Origin: Bradyrhizobium erythrophlei
Lineage (GTDB): Bacteria; Pseudomonadota; Alphaproteobacteria; Rhizobiales; Xanthobacteraceae
Assembly (NCBI RefSeq): GCF_900142985.1
Contig: NZ_LT670849.1
Coordinates: 2,232,001 to 2,296,000 of the forward strand
Length of the DNA stretch: 64,000 nt
Direction: 5' to 3'
In this document: in pieces, positions 15,663-25,937 of the stretch
Layout: each line of letters opens with the position of its first letter
Numbering within the stretch: position 1 is the first letter of the stretch
Notes under the pieces: model-generated
Told to the model about the DNA's origin: nothing
Databases searched by the model: none
The model's input: the letters and a program-made list of their open reading frames with translations, nothing else
Program-made: the position numbers and the translations under genes

Positions 15663-17168
15663 ATGACCGTGACGGCATCCAAGGAAGTGGAAGTCAACGC
15701 TGCGACGCCGCTGCGCACCGGCGCATCGTTTCTCGACGACCTGCGCACCGGCGAGCGAACCGTATTCGTCGATGGCGAAAAGGTGAAGGACCCGACCAAG
15801 CATCGCGCGTTTGCCAGCGGCGCGCGGACCTTTGCCAGACTGTTCGACTATGCGGCCGCGCCCGAGAACCGGGAGCGGATGACCTACACGTCGCCGGACA
15901 CCGGCGGTCCGGTGTGGCGTTGCTTCCAGATTCCGCGCAGCCATGCCGACCTGCGCGCCAAGCGTCTCGCTGCCGAGGGATGGGCCGAGCAGACCTTCGG
16001 GCTGATGGGCCGAACGCCGGACCATGTGGCGAACTTCTTCGCCGGCTATGCGGCCAAGCCCGAGTTCTTCGCGCGCGGCGGCGCCGGTTATGCCGACAAC
16101 GTCGTCAATTTCTACAAGTACATTCGCGACAACCACAAATACGTCGTCTACGCGATCGTTCCGCCGCAGATCGACCGCAGCAAGCCCGGCCATCAGCAGA
16201 GCGATCCGACGCTTTACGCCGGCGTCGTCAAGGAAACCGACGCCGGAATCATCGTCAGCGGCGGCCAGCAGCTCGCGACCGGCGCGGTCTATGCCGACTA
16301 TGTCCAGGTCAGTTGCATTCACCCCTTAAGGCCGGGCGACGAGAATTATGCGATCAGCGTCGCCATTCCGCTGAATGCGCCGGGCGTCAAGCTGTACTCG
16401 CGGCGTGCGTTTGCCATGCAGGCAACGAGCGCGGAGGATTATCCGCTGACCAGCCGCTTCGACGAGACCGACTGCTTCGTGGTGCTCGACAACGTGCTGG
16501 TGCCCTGGGAGCGCGTCTTCATCTACCGCAACACCGAACTGTGCTTCCAGCAGTGGTGGCAGACGCCGTCCCACTCCTACGGCAACCACCAGGCGCAGGC
16601 CCGCTACGCCACCAAGCTTCGCTTCCTGCTCGGTCTTGCCAAGCGCATGAACGAGGCGACCGGCAACGATGCCGCGCCGCCGGTGCAGGTCGAGATGGGC
16701 GAGTTGGCTGCCTATGCCTCGATCGTCGAGAACATGCTGCTCTCGCACGAGACGGTTGCGCCGATCGATGCCGACGGCATCCTGTGGCCGTCAAAGCCGG
16801 CGCTCTATGCCGTCATGGCGCTGCAGTCCCAGATCAACCCGCACATGATCGACATCGTGCGTGAGCTGACCGGAGCCGGCATGATCACGCTGCCGTCCTC
16901 GGTACGCGACTTCGAGAATCCGGAGTCGGCCAAAGACATCGAGCGCTACTTCGTCTCCGGCAAGATGGGCGCACGCGAGCGCGTCCGTTTGATGCGGCTC
17001 GCCTGGGATTTCATCGGCACCGAATTCGGCAACCGCCATCAGCAATACGAGAAGTTCTATGGCGGTGCATCCTACCTCGTGAAGACCAACATGTACCGCG
17101 CCTACGACTTCGCGCGAGCCGGCGGCCTTGTCGACGCCGCGCTCAACCTGCCGCCGGTTGCCTCCTGA
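15663..17168 (+). CDS. HpaB-type FADH2-dependent monooxygenase (4-hydroxyphenylacetate 3-hydroxylase family)
   Basis: 501-residue oxygenase component of a two-component flavin monooxygenase; hydroxylates a phenolic ring using reduced flavin supplied by the reductase at 14400. The fold is acyl-CoA-dehydrogenase-like: N-terminal helical domain (TGASFLDDLRTGERTVFVDG), middle beta domain (PRSHADLRAKR; IVSGGQQLATGAVYADYVQV with the flavin-contact Thr), and C-terminal helices ending YGGASYLVKTNMYRAYDF. LGDG/RPWE-like contact LDNVLVPWERVFIYR is present. ATG 15663 has GGGAGGGAG 8 bases upstream. The substrate could be 4-hydroxyphenylacetate, a chlorophenol or another phenol; the lack of the hpa ring-cleavage genes argues against the classic pathway. 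Confidence 0.92.
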   Translation: MTVTASKEVEVNAATPLRTGASFLDDLRTGERTVFVDGEKVKDPTKHRAFASGARTFARLFDYAAAPENRERMTYTSPDTGGPVWRCFQIPRSHADLRAKRLAAEGWAEQTFGLMGRTPDHVANFFAGYAAKPEFFARGGAGYADNVVNFYKYIRDNHKYVVYAIVPPQIDRSKPGHQQSDPTLYAGVVKETDAGIIVSGGQQLATGAVYADYVQVSCIHPLRPGDENYAISVAIPLNAPGVKLYSRRAFAMQATSAEDYPLTSRFDETDCFVVLDNVLVPWERVFIYRNTELCFQQWWQTPSHSYGNHQAQARYATKLRFLLGLAKRMNEATGNDAAPPVQVEMGELAAYASIVENMLLSHETVAPIDADGILWPSKPALYAVMALQSQINPHMIDIVRELTGAGMITLPSSVRDFENPESAKDIERYFVSGKMGARERVRLMRLAWDFIGTEFGNRHQQYEKFYGGASYLVKTNMYRAYDFARAGGLVDAALNLPPVAS

Positions 17169-17177
17169 TGCTCAAAA

Positions 17178-17210
17178 CGAGGCGGCGCCCGAGAATTGTG
17201 CGCCGCCTCG
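17178..17210 (+). terminator. GC-rich hairpin after the monooxygenase gene
   Basis: CGAGGCGGCG (17178-17187) pairs perfectly with CGCCGCCTCG (17201-17210) around a 13-base loop, 9 bases after the stop codon. No T-run follows, so it could be a factor-assisted terminator or a 3' stabiliser separating the monooxygenase from the MFS gene. Confidence 0.5.
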
Positions 17211-17268
17211 TCATCGTGCGAACATGGGCCGGGAGTGATGCGGCCGTCACAACGAAAAGGGGGATCAC

Positions 17269-18537
17269 ATGACTACGGACCTAGGGATTAGCGGCGCCGC
17301 CGCTGCGGCAGCCGGCGCTTCCGCAAAGGCCGAGGCAACGGTGTCACCGCTGCGCTGGATCATCGCACTCATTCTGTTTCTCGCGGTGCTGTCGGCGTTC
17401 TTCGATCGCATCAGCGTCGCGGTGCTGTTCACCAACAAGGAATTCCAGGACGCGCTCGGCACCGGATTCAACCCGACCCTGCTCGGCCTCCTGATGACCG
17501 CCTTCGTGTTCGCCTATGGCTGTTCGGGCGTGCTGTTGTCATTCGTCGGCGACCTGTTCGGGCTCCGTCGTTCGCTCGCGATCGGCACGGCGTTCTGGGG
17601 TATCTTCATGACGGCGATGGCGGGCGCCGGATCGTTCACCCAGATGCTGTCGATGCGTATCCTGCTTGGGGTTGCCGAGGGACCGCAGTTTTCGATCACC
17701 AATTCGCTGATCAAGCGCTGGTTTCCGCCGCGCGAGCAGGCGCGCGCCAACTCGATCTGGATGATCGGAAGTCCGCTCGGCTCGGCGCTGGGCTTCCCGT
17801 TGATGATCTTTCTCGAGACCCACTACGGCTGGCGCGCGGCCTTTCTGTTCCTCGCGCTGCTCAACATCGTGATCATCCTGCCGCTGGTTCTGTTCTTCCT
17901 GCGCGACAACCCGCCGGGGGCCGTTGCGCAACCGGCGCCGGTGGCGCAACCGTCGTATCTCTCCCAGGTCGGTCTTTATTGCCGCGACTGGCGCTTCTGG
18001 ATGCTGGTCATCTTCAACTCGGCGGCACTGGTCTACTTGTGGGGCCTCAACAGCTGGCTGCCGACTTACCTGATCAAGGTGCGCGGCTTCGATCCGCGGC
18101 AGACGAGCCTGTTCTCCTTCCTGCCGTTCTTCTTGATGTTCCTCGGTGAGGTGATCGCCGCGGCGCTGTCGGACAGGATCGGCCGGCGCGCCATCGTTTG
18201 CTTGATCGGCCTGTTCGGGGCCGGCGCCACGATGTACCTGGTCTCGATCGTGCCGGATGCGCAGACGGCTGCAATCCTCATTGCGGTGAGCGCCTTCTTC
18301 TGGGGTTCGGCGCTGCCGCCATTGTTCGCGCTGTCGCTGCAGATCCTGCCTCCGCGCGCCGTCGCCTCGGGCGTCGGCATGTTCAACGGCATCGGCAACA
18401 TCATCGGAGCGTTGTCGCCGGTGGTGATGGGCGGCCTGATCGCAGAGACCGGCTCGTTCAATGCCGGCCTGATGGTGCTGGTTGGCGCAGCGACCCTGGG
18501 GTCTCTGGCGATGGTTCCGCTGGTGCGGCGCTTCTGA
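17269..18537 (+). CDS. MFS transporter (anion:cation symporter-like)
   Basis: 422-residue major facilitator with about 12 membrane segments. The opening RWIIALILFLAVLSAFFDRI and the loop DLFGLRRSLAIGTAFWGIF (motif A-like after helix 2), RILLGVAEGPQFSITNSLIK and WFPPREQARANSIW fit the ACS subfamily that takes up organic acids such as phthalate, glucarate and hydroxyphenylacetate. It is the last gene of the plus-strand cluster and likely imports its substrate. AAAGGGGG lies 6-7 bases before ATG 17269. The gap to the monooxygenase holds the hairpin at 17178-17210. Confidence 0.9.
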   Translation: MTTDLGISGAAAAAAGASAKAEATVSPLRWIIALILFLAVLSAFFDRISVAVLFTNKEFQDALGTGFNPTLLGLLMTAFVFAYGCSGVLLSFVGDLFGLRRSLAIGTAFWGIFMTAMAGAGSFTQMLSMRILLGVAEGPQFSITNSLIKRWFPPREQARANSIWMIGSPLGSALGFPLMIFLETHYGWRAAFLFLALLNIVIILPLVLFFLRDNPPGAVAQPAPVAQPSYLSQVGLYCRDWRFWMLVIFNSAALVYLWGLNSWLPTYLIKVRGFDPRQTSLFSFLPFFLMFLGEVIAAALSDRIGRRAIVCLIGLFGAGATMYLVSIVPDAQTAAILIAVSAFFWGSALPPLFALSLQILPPRAVASGVGMFNGIGNIIGALSPVVMGGLIAETGSFNAGLMVLVGAATLGSLAMVPLVRRF

Positions 18538-18596
18538 GATCGGACAATCGGCGGCCGGTATTACGCGGCGGTCGATTCGATCAACCGAGATGTGGT

Positions 18597-20237
<1,641 letters not shown>

Positions 20238-20277
20238 TTAGGCTCAATTTCCTTTCATACGGTCAAACTAACACGGC

Positions 20278-20363
20278 CGTCATTGCGAGCGAAAGCGAAG
20301 CAATCCAGAAAGCCAAGGCGAAAAGCTGGATTGCTTCGTCGCTTAAGGCTCCTCGCAATGACG
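20278..20363. repeat. palindromic intergenic repeat (CGTCATTGCGAGCG type)
   Basis: CGTCATTGCGAGCG at 20278 is mirrored by CTCGCAATGACG ending at 20363, and the inner GCGAAGCAATCCAG by CTGGATTGCTTCGTC. This is the familiar REP-like palindrome found in many rhizobial genomes (from memory). It lies between lysS and the binding-protein gene. Confidence 0.85.
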
Positions 20364-20382
20364 AAGGACGATGCTGCGCTAC

Positions 20383-21363
20383 CTAGAATGGACTGACGGA
20401 AAAATAGCGCAGCCACAGGTCGGTATAGCGGCCCTTTTCCCAAAGCCGGAACAGCGCCCAGTTCAGCGCCTGACGCAGCAGGTCGTTGCCCTTGCGCACC
20501 GCGATGCCGATGCCTTCGCCGAAATAGCGGCTTTCGACGAAAGGTCCGCCCGAGAACGCGCAGCAGTCACCCGAATCCGTGCCGTTGATCCAGAACGCGA
20601 GCGAGATCGCATCGCCGAAGACGAAATCGACCTCGCCGCGCCGCAACGCGATGCGCAACGCTTCATCATTCGGATAAGCGTGCAGCTCGGCGTCGGTGAA
20701 CATCGCCTTCAGATAGGCCTCGTGCGAGGTGCCCGCGATCACGCCGACCTTCCTACCTTCCAGAAATTCAGGCTTGATCTCCCGCATCACCGAATCCTTG
20801 CGCGACACGAAGCGCGCGGGCACGCGATAGTAAGGATCGCTGAAATCGAGCCGCGCGCGCAATTGCGGCGTCACCGCCAGCGAAGCGATGATCGCGTCGC
20901 CCCGGTTTGAGGAGATCGCATCGAGCAGCGTCTCGAAGCGACGCATCTGGACGGTACAGGTCACCTTGATTTCGTCACAGATCATCCGCGCCAGATCGAC
21001 GTTGAAGCCTGCGGGGTTGCCGTCGGGCCCGGTAAAATTGAACGGCGGGTAGTCGGTCTCGGTCAAAAACCGGATCACGGTCAGGCGCGACAAGTCCGGC
21101 CGGTCCGGCCGCCGCCGCGGGTCCCAGAAGCCGGGCACGGCTTGCGGGCCGGGCTCGGCAACCGGCCTCGCCGAAGAGGGATTCGAGGTGGCCGGATTTG
21201 GCGCGGTTTGGCCGGGCGGCGATGCCGGCTGCTTGGTGTTTTGGGCCTGCGCGGCACCGCCCGAAAGCGCGAGCGCCATGGCGAAGACCAGCCGGCAGGC
21301 CGAGGCGGCCCGCCTGACGCCATATGGCGTTCGTCCAACAAGACTGGTCTGGTTCAGAGGCAT
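20383..21363 (-). CDS. ABC transporter amino-acid-type substrate-binding protein
   Basis: 326 residues. An N-terminal signal peptide (LVFAMALALSGGAAQAQ, cleavage after about residue 40) precedes a Pro-rich linker (about 41-90) and an SBP_bac_3 domain: VIRFLTETDYPPFNFTGPDG, FNVDLARMICDEI, the arginine ligand in SLAVTPQLRARLDFSDPYY and VGVIAGTSHEAYL. Family members bind amino acids or organic ligands in the periplasm. No permease or ATPase gene is adjacent, so it is an orphan binding protein or a partner of a distant transporter. The Pro/Ala/Ser-rich linker is longer than usual. A short hairpin (CCGATTT/AAATCGG, 21371-21391) lies just upstream. Confidence 0.87.
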   Translation of the reverse strand: MPLNQTSLVGRTPYGVRRAASACRLVFAMALALSGGAAQAQNTKQPASPPGQTAPNPATSNPSSARPVAEPGPQAVPGFWDPRRRPDRPDLSRLTVIRFLTETDYPPFNFTGPDGNPAGFNVDLARMICDEIKVTCTVQMRRFETLLDAISSNRGDAIIASLAVTPQLRARLDFSDPYYRVPARFVSRKDSVMREIKPEFLEGRKVGVIAGTSHEAYLKAMFTDAELHAYPNDEALRIALRRGEVDFVFGDAISLAFWINGTDSGDCCAFSGGPFVESRYFGEGIGIAVRKGNDLLRQALNWALFRLWEKGRYTDLWLRYFSVSPF

Positions 21364-21456
21364 TAATCGCCGATTTTCGATGGAAATCGGAGGCCTTATA
21401 GACCCATCCCGCTCACAATGCGAACAGCGTTTGGGCGCGCCTGCGGCGATATCCGG

Positions 21457-22047
21457 TCAGAGATAGCGCTTCAGGTCTGAAGCTGCGTCCTCGGGCTTTC
21501 GGTTGATATTGAACGGCGAGACGAACTTGCCGTCGCGGTCCATCAAGTAGACCAGCGCCGTGTGGTCCATGGTGTAGTCGCCGTCCTTGAGCGGGACCTT
21601 CTTGGCATAGACGCGGTATTCCGAAAGCACCTTCGCGATCTCTGCCGCGTTGCCGGTGAGGCCTTGCAGGCGCGGATCGAAGCTCGAGAGATATTCCTTC
21701 ATCGCGGCCTGGGTGTCCCGTTCGGGGTCGACCGAGATGTAATAGGCATTGACGCGATCGGCGTCCTTGCCCATCGCCTTCAGCACTTCGGAAATCTCGA
21801 ACAGTGTCGTGGGGCAGACGTCCGGGCAGTGCGTGAAGCCGAAGAAAATCAGCGAGGGGCGACCCTGCATGGATTTCTCGGTCACGGTCTGGCCGGCCTG
21901 GTCGGTGAGCTGGAACGGGCCGCCGATGGCAGCCGGGGCCGTGGCGTGGCGCAGGCCGCCCATCACCCACAACATCAGCACGAGGCCTACGACGAGGCTT
22001 GCCGAAAACGCTCCAATGACGACCAGCGGGCGGGCGGTCCGGTCCAT
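21457..22047 (-). CDS. SCO1/SenC-family copper chaperone
   Basis: 196-residue membrane-anchored thioredoxin-fold protein that delivers copper to the CuA centre of cytochrome oxidase or maintains its thiols. One N-terminal membrane helix (about residues 8-30) is followed by the copper site THCPDVCP (Cys74, Cys78) and the conserved His162 in TMDHTALVYL. The start is supported by AGGAATCC about 6 bases upstream. A 63-residue membrane protein gene sits 15 bases upstream and is probably co-transcribed. All metal ligands are present, so it should be functional. Confidence 0.93.
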   Translation of the reverse strand: MDRTARPLVVIGAFSASLVVGLVLMLWVMGGLRHATAPAAIGGPFQLTDQAGQTVTEKSMQGRPSLIFFGFTHCPDVCPTTLFEISEVLKAMGKDADRVNAYYISVDPERDTQAAMKEYLSSFDPRLQGLTGNAAEIAKVLSEYRVYAKKVPLKDGDYTMDHTALVYLMDRDGKFVSPFNINRKPEDAASDLKRYL

Positions 22048-22062
22048 GATCAGGATTCCTGG

Positions 22063-22254
22063 CTAGAAACAAGCGGCGAAGCCGGAAGCGATCATCTCGA
22101 AGAAGACCGTACTTCCGTAGTGCAGCCACAGGACGGCCGCGGCGAGCACAAGCAGGACGCCGAGCGCCACGCCGCCTAACACCACTACGCGCGCCAGCCG
22201 GGCGGACCCGGAGGTCCGCTGCAAAGCCTGCGGCGTGGAAAGAAGCTGCGCCAT
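22063..22254 (-). CDS. 63-residue single-span membrane protein
   Basis: One strong hydrophobic helix (about residues 23-45, VVVLGGVALGVLLVLAAAVL) followed by an aromatic C-terminal segment ending FAACF. It is 15 bases upstream of the SCO gene on the same strand, so it may help cytochrome oxidase biogenesis or simply share the transcript. I do not recognise the family. Its coding potential rests on position, a clear helix and the tight spacing. Confidence 0.6.
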   Translation of the reverse strand: MAQLLSTPQALQRTSGSARLARVVVLGGVALGVLLVLAAAVLWLHYGSTVFFEMIASGFAACF

Positions 22255-22349
22255 AGGCGTTCAGATAAAGCCTGGCAGCGGCCCCGGCAAGCGCCGGAGC
22301 CGGGCCTAAAATCACGTCATGCTGATCTTAGACGGGGAATAAACGACGA

Positions 22350-22808
22350 TTAATGCGCCGCCTGGGCCCGGGCATCCAGGAAGCACGAGTGGTACATGCT
22401 CGTCAGCTCCTTGCCGCGCAGATAGATCATCCGCGAGGTCAGGCCGCCGCGCTGGTTGATCCACTTTTTCACCGGCGAAGGGTACATCGCGTAGAGCATG
22501 TGGGTGGCTTCGGGATTGGTGATGGCATGCCCATCGTCGTCCATGTCCCATGCGGCGTGGAAGCCCAGCGCTGCGTGCGAAGTGACGCAGATCTTGTCGT
22601 GGGGAATGGCGCCGAGAACGATGGTGCAGGCCGAGGCGCAGAGGCCGTCGATGATCACCATCTCGCCGGAGGTGCGCACCTCCTGGTACTTGTCGACGTA
22701 GGTGCCGATCCGCCCGCCGCGGTCTTCGCCGATACGCACCACCGCATGACCAGTCCCCATGCTCGCCAGCAAGACAACCGCAGCGAGCAACCCCAGCATG
22801 AATTTCAT
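22350..22808 (-). CDS. periplasmic ClpP/crotonase-like protein (COG3904 type)
   Basis: 152 residues with a signal peptide (MKFMLGLLAAVVLLASMGTG, cleavage near HA at 21-22). The core reads EMVIIDGLCASACTIVLGA with a candidate nucleophile Ser59 in CASAC, then HAALGFHAAW with candidate His84, the layout of periplasmic ClpP-like COG3904 proteins. Asp positions are available in the C-terminal half. Activity as a protease is an inference. It is not in an obvious operon. The 293 bases upstream (22809-23101) show no gene; a small hairpin GCGGGA/TCCCGC lies at 23067-23087 just before the next ATG. Confidence 0.78.
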   Translation of the reverse strand: MKFMLGLLAAVVLLASMGTGHAVVRIGEDRGGRIGTYVDKYQEVRTSGEMVIIDGLCASACTIVLGAIPHDKICVTSHAALGFHAAWDMDDDGHAITNPEATHMLYAMYPSPVKKWINQRGGLTSRMIYLRGKELTSMYHSCFLDARAQAAH

Positions 22809-23101
22809 CGTCCGGCCCCAGGTTCGTACCTGCCCGGACTTGAGGCCCGGTGGTGTGTGATGCGTGTCGTGAGCGTGTTGCCAGTTGGCTATTTTGTCCA
22901 GATGCCTGACCTAGTTCAAATTAAATTCACATCGAGTGTTGCAGGAGCGCTGCACCCTCCCCGGCCATATCCCGAACTGGAACAAGACCTTCGGCGGGCG
23001 CCGCTCGGCCAACGGCCGATTCCCGTTGACCGTGCGGTTTTGCGCGGGCTTCATTGATTCCAAAGCGGGACTTCGATGATCCCGCGGATTGGGGAAACGC
23101 G

Positions 23102-24760
23102 ATGGCAGAAAATGTTGACGTCATCGTGGTCGGCGCCGGCCTTGCCGGCCTTGTCGCCGCGACCGAGCTGGCGGCGGCCGGCCGGCGCGTCACGGTGCTC
23201 GACCAGGAAGGCGAACAAAGCCTTGGCGGCCAGGCGTTCTGGTCGTTTGGCGGGCTGTTCCTGATCGATTCGCCCGAGCAGCGCCGGCTTGGAATCAAGG
23301 ACAATTATGATCTCGCCCACCAGGACTGGATAGGCACCGCGGGCTTCGACCGCGACGAGGATCTGTGGCCGCGGCGCTGGGCGGAAAGCTATCTCGCCTT
23401 CGCCGCCGGCGAGAAGCGGAGCTGGCTGCGGGCGATGGGTCACCGTATTTTTCCGGTGGTCGGCTGGGCCGAGCGCGGCGGCTACGACGCCATGGGCCAC
23501 GGCAATTCGGTACCTCGATTCCACGTCACCTGGGGCACCGGCCCCGGCATCGTCGAACCGTTCGAGCGGCGCGCCCACGAGGCAGAAAAATCGGGGCTGC
23601 TCACGTTCAAATTCCGCCACCGGGTCGACGCCCTTACCATGACCGGCGGCACCGTCGACGGCGTCAGTGGCGCAGTTCTCGAGGCCGATCCGGTGGCGCG
23701 GGGGCGGAGCAGTTCGCGCAAGGCGGTCGGCGAATTTGCACTGCGCGCGCAGGCAGTCATCGTCGCTTCCGGCGGCATCGGCGGCAACCACGAGCTGGTG
23801 CGGCAGAACTGGCCGGCACGCTTGGGGAAGGCGCCCGCCCACATGATCTCCGGCGTGCCCGAACATGTCGACGGCCGCATGATCGGGATTACGGAGGCGG
23901 CCGGCGCGCGGCTGATCAACCGCGATCGCATGTGGCACTATGTCGAAGGCATCCGGAACTGGTCGCCGATCTGGCCGCGCCACGGCATCCGCATCTTGCC
24001 CGGACCGTCGCCGATGTGGTTCGACGCGACCGGCAAGCGGCTGCCCTCGCCACTGTTTCCCGGCTCCGACACGCTCGGCCAGTTGGAATACATCCTGTCG
24101 ACTGGCCACGACTATTCATGGTTCATCCTGACCCAGAGCATCATCAAGAAGGAATTCGCGCTCTCCGGCTCCGAGCAGAATCCCGATCTCACGGGAAAAA
24201 GCTGGCTGATGACCGCCCGCCGCGCCACCAACAAAGGCGCGCCCGCTCCGGTCGAAGCGTTCAAGAAACACGGCGCGGACTTCATCGTGCGCAACGACCT
24301 CGCCGATCTCGTCAGCGCGATGAATGCACTCGCCGGCAACGAGCTTCTGGAGTTCGATGCCATCAAGGCGCAGATCGAGGCGCGCGATCGCGAGATCGGC
24401 AACGCCTATGCCAAGGACACCCAGATTATCAACATCCACAATGCGCGCCGTTATATCGGCGACCGCTTGATCCGTACCGCGAGCCCGCATCGGATTCTCG
24501 ATCCCGCGCACGGCCCCCTGATCGCGGTCAAGCTCAACATCCTGACCCGCAAGACGCTCGGCGGCTTCGAGACCGACCTCGATTCCCGCGTCTTCGGCCA
24601 GGACGGCAAGATCATGCTCGGGCTTTATGCCGCGGGCGAAGCGGCCGGCTTCGGCGGCGGCGGCATGCACGGCTACCGCGCGCTGGAAGGGACTTTTCTC
24701 GGCGGCTGCCTGTTCTCGGGCCGCAACGCCGGGCGCGCCGCGGCGAAAGCTGTCTTGTAG
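23102..24760 (+). CDS. FAD-binding dehydrogenase (fumarate reductase/KsdD-like)
   Basis: 552 residues. The FAD site is DVIVVGAGLAGLVAATELAA (about residues 6-25) followed by the acidic residue VTVLDQEGE; the second part GGFETDLDSRVFG and GLYAAGEAAGFGGGGMHGYR near the end complete the flavin site. These FAD_binding_2 enzymes desaturate or reduce C=C bonds in steroids or organic acids; the substrate is unknown. ATG 23102 is chosen because the glycine-rich motif begins 6 residues later. The stop TAG is followed at once by a degenerate double-hairpin remnant. No linked electron-transfer genes are seen. Confidence 0.9.
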   Translation: MAENVDVIVVGAGLAGLVAATELAAAGRRVTVLDQEGEQSLGGQAFWSFGGLFLIDSPEQRRLGIKDNYDLAHQDWIGTAGFDRDEDLWPRRWAESYLAFAAGEKRSWLRAMGHRIFPVVGWAERGGYDAMGHGNSVPRFHVTWGTGPGIVEPFERRAHEAEKSGLLTFKFRHRVDALTMTGGTVDGVSGAVLEADPVARGRSSSRKAVGEFALRAQAVIVASGGIGGNHELVRQNWPARLGKAPAHMISGVPEHVDGRMIGITEAAGARLINRDRMWHYVEGIRNWSPIWPRHGIRILPGPSPMWFDATGKRLPSPLFPGSDTLGQLEYILSTGHDYSWFILTQSIIKKEFALSGSEQNPDLTGKSWLMTARRATNKGAPAPVEAFKKHGADFIVRNDLADLVSAMNALAGNELLEFDAIKAQIEARDREIGNAYAKDTQIINIHNARRYIGDRLIRTASPHRILDPAHGPLIAVKLNILTRKTLGGFETDLDSRVFGQDGKIMLGLYAAGEAAGFGGGGMHGYRALEGTFLGGCLFSGRNAGRAAAKAVL

Positions 24761-24762
24761 CG

Positions 24763-24830
24763 ACCGGTGGTCCGATTTCTTGCAGGCATCCCTTCTCAGC
24801 GAGCCCCTTTGCGAATGTTAGGGCCGCTGG
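24763..24830. repeat. remnant of the double-hairpin repeat inside the TetR 3' end
   Basis: GGTGGTCCGATTT (24766-24778) and GCGAATGTTAGGGCCGCTGG (24811-24830) match the two arms of hairpin 1 of the repeat at 4181, with several mismatches; the hairpin 2 half is absent. The right half codes for the last 10 or so residues and stop of the TetR gene on the minus strand. Confidence 0.6.
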
Positions 24831-25443
24831 CAGGCGAGTTATTTCCGGCGACCACCATCGCCCGAACAACAAGTGCGATGCGTTCGCCGCGCGCGCCGGG
24901 TCTAATTCGGCCTGCACGGTCGAGTTCAGCGAGCCCATGAAGGGCTGCCCAAAAAGTCTCGGTCGCGGCGGCTACATCGACGCAAAACGGCGTTACGACG
25001 GCCGCGAGTGCTTCGAAAGCGGCATGTAGTTCCGGTCTGGTTCCAGCTTCGGCGAACCGCAAATCCGTCGGAAGGACAAACATGGCCGCGTAGAGGGCAG
25101 GATGACGCCGTGCAAAGGCGAGATAGGCCATCGCAACATTCTTCAAAGCATTTCGTCCTGTCGATCCGGTTGCCGCTTCCCGAAAAGCCAGTGCGATCTC
25201 CTGAAAACCCTCGACTGCGACGGCGGCAACGATCGCATCCCTGTTCCTGAAATGCGAATAGAGGACTGGCTGACTATGTTCAATCTCGTCGGCCAGGCGA
25301 CGGATTGTAACGGCATCCCATCCTTCGCGCTCCGCGATCCCGCGCGCTGCGGCGATGATACGGCGCTCGCGCTCAGCCCGTTCCCTGCCTTTCCGCTCGG
25401 CGATACCCAATTGTCGGCCTCCCGGACCCAAAAAGGCCTGCAT
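24796..25443 (-). CDS. TetR/AcrR-family regulator (WHG-type C-terminal domain)
   Basis: 215-residue repressor. The N-terminal helix-turn-helix spans about residues 25-70: RIIAAARGIAEREGWDAVTI, then LADEIEHSQPVLYSHFRNRD. The C-terminal domain (YLAFARRHPALYAAMFVLPT, FWAALHGLAEL) matches the WHG ligand-binding type. I prefer ATG 25443; a GTG at 25455 is possible. The divergent DUF4267-DoxX genes start 112 bases away across three copies of TAGCAATGCT(A/T), its likely operators. The last residues SGPNIRKGAR are encoded by a degenerate intergenic repeat, so the original C terminus was replaced. Confidence 0.9.
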   Translation of the reverse strand: MQAFLGPGGRQLGIAERKGRERAERERRIIAAARGIAEREGWDAVTIRRLADEIEHSQPVLYSHFRNRDAIVAAVAVEGFQEIALAFREAATGSTGRNALKNVAMAYLAFARRHPALYAAMFVLPTDLRFAEAGTRPELHAAFEALAAVVTPFCVDVAAATETFWAALHGLAELDRAGRIRPGARGERIALVVRAMVVAGNNSPASGPNIRKGAR

Positions 25444-25468
25444 ATTCAGGCCCACATGTTTGTGATTA

Positions 25469-25521
25469 TAGCAATGCTTGATGATCTAGCAATGCTATAA
25501 TATTTATTCCTAGCAATGCTA
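25469..25521. promoter_or_regulatory. three operator-like repeats between TetR and DUF4267 genes
   Basis: TAGCAATGCTT (25469-25479), TAGCAATGCTA (25487-25497) and TAGCAATGCTA (25511-25521). The 11-mer is an odd-length perfect palindrome (TAGCA-A-TGCTA) and the copies are 18 and 24 bases apart in an AT-rich stretch between the divergent starts. This is the expected layout for a self-regulating TetR repressor. Confidence 0.75.
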
Positions 25522-25555
25522 GATTATCTTTATATAGCTAGAATTGGAGAGTGTG

Positions 25556-25936
25556 ATGCATTGGCTTCCGCTTGGGATGGCGCTGTTCGTGGCTCTCGCG
25601 ATTATCGCGATCGGCACCCAATATCTCGCGAGCCCAAGGAGCGCGACACGTAGTTTCGGCCTGCCGCTTCCTGAAGACGGCCCCAAAATCGCCTGGTGGC
25701 TTCGCCTCAAGGGTGTTCGTGACATCGTGTCGGGATTGGCCGTCCTGGCGTTCATGGCGTGGGGTGTTCCGCGCGAAGTCGGCCTCCTCCTGCTGGTTGA
25801 AGCGATCATCCCCGTCGGCGACATGCTGGTCATTCTTGCCGCGAAAGGCTCCGCAAGAGCCGCTTTCGGCATGCACGGCCTCACGGCGGTGTTCATGGTC
25901 CTGGCAGCCATCCCCTTGATGCTTGGAGCGTCCTGA
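25556..25936 (+). CDS. DUF4267 membrane protein
   Basis: 126 residues with four predicted membrane segments (LGMALFVALAIIAIGTQYL; IVSGLAVLAFMAWGV; GLLLLVEAIIPVGDMLVIL; GLTAVFMVLAAIPLML). The conserved charge cluster LRLKGVRDIVSGL before the second helix is typical of DUF4267. GGAGA six bases before ATG 25556 fixes the start. The gene is separated by 1 base from the DoxX-like gene and is transcribed divergently from TetR across the triple repeat, so it is probably derepressed by a TetR ligand. Function unknown. Confidence 0.86.
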   Translation: MHWLPLGMALFVALAIIAIGTQYLASPRSATRSFGLPLPEDGPKIAWWLRLKGVRDIVSGLAVLAFMAWGVPREVGLLLLVEAIIPVGDMLVILAAKGSARAAFGMHGLTAVFMVLAAIPLMLGAS

Positions 25937-25937
25937 G

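Noticed and set aside
23365..25029. 554-codon plus-strand frame over the FAD dehydrogenase
   Set aside because: Highly Arg-rich shifted reading of the real gene; the real frame has the FAD motifs.
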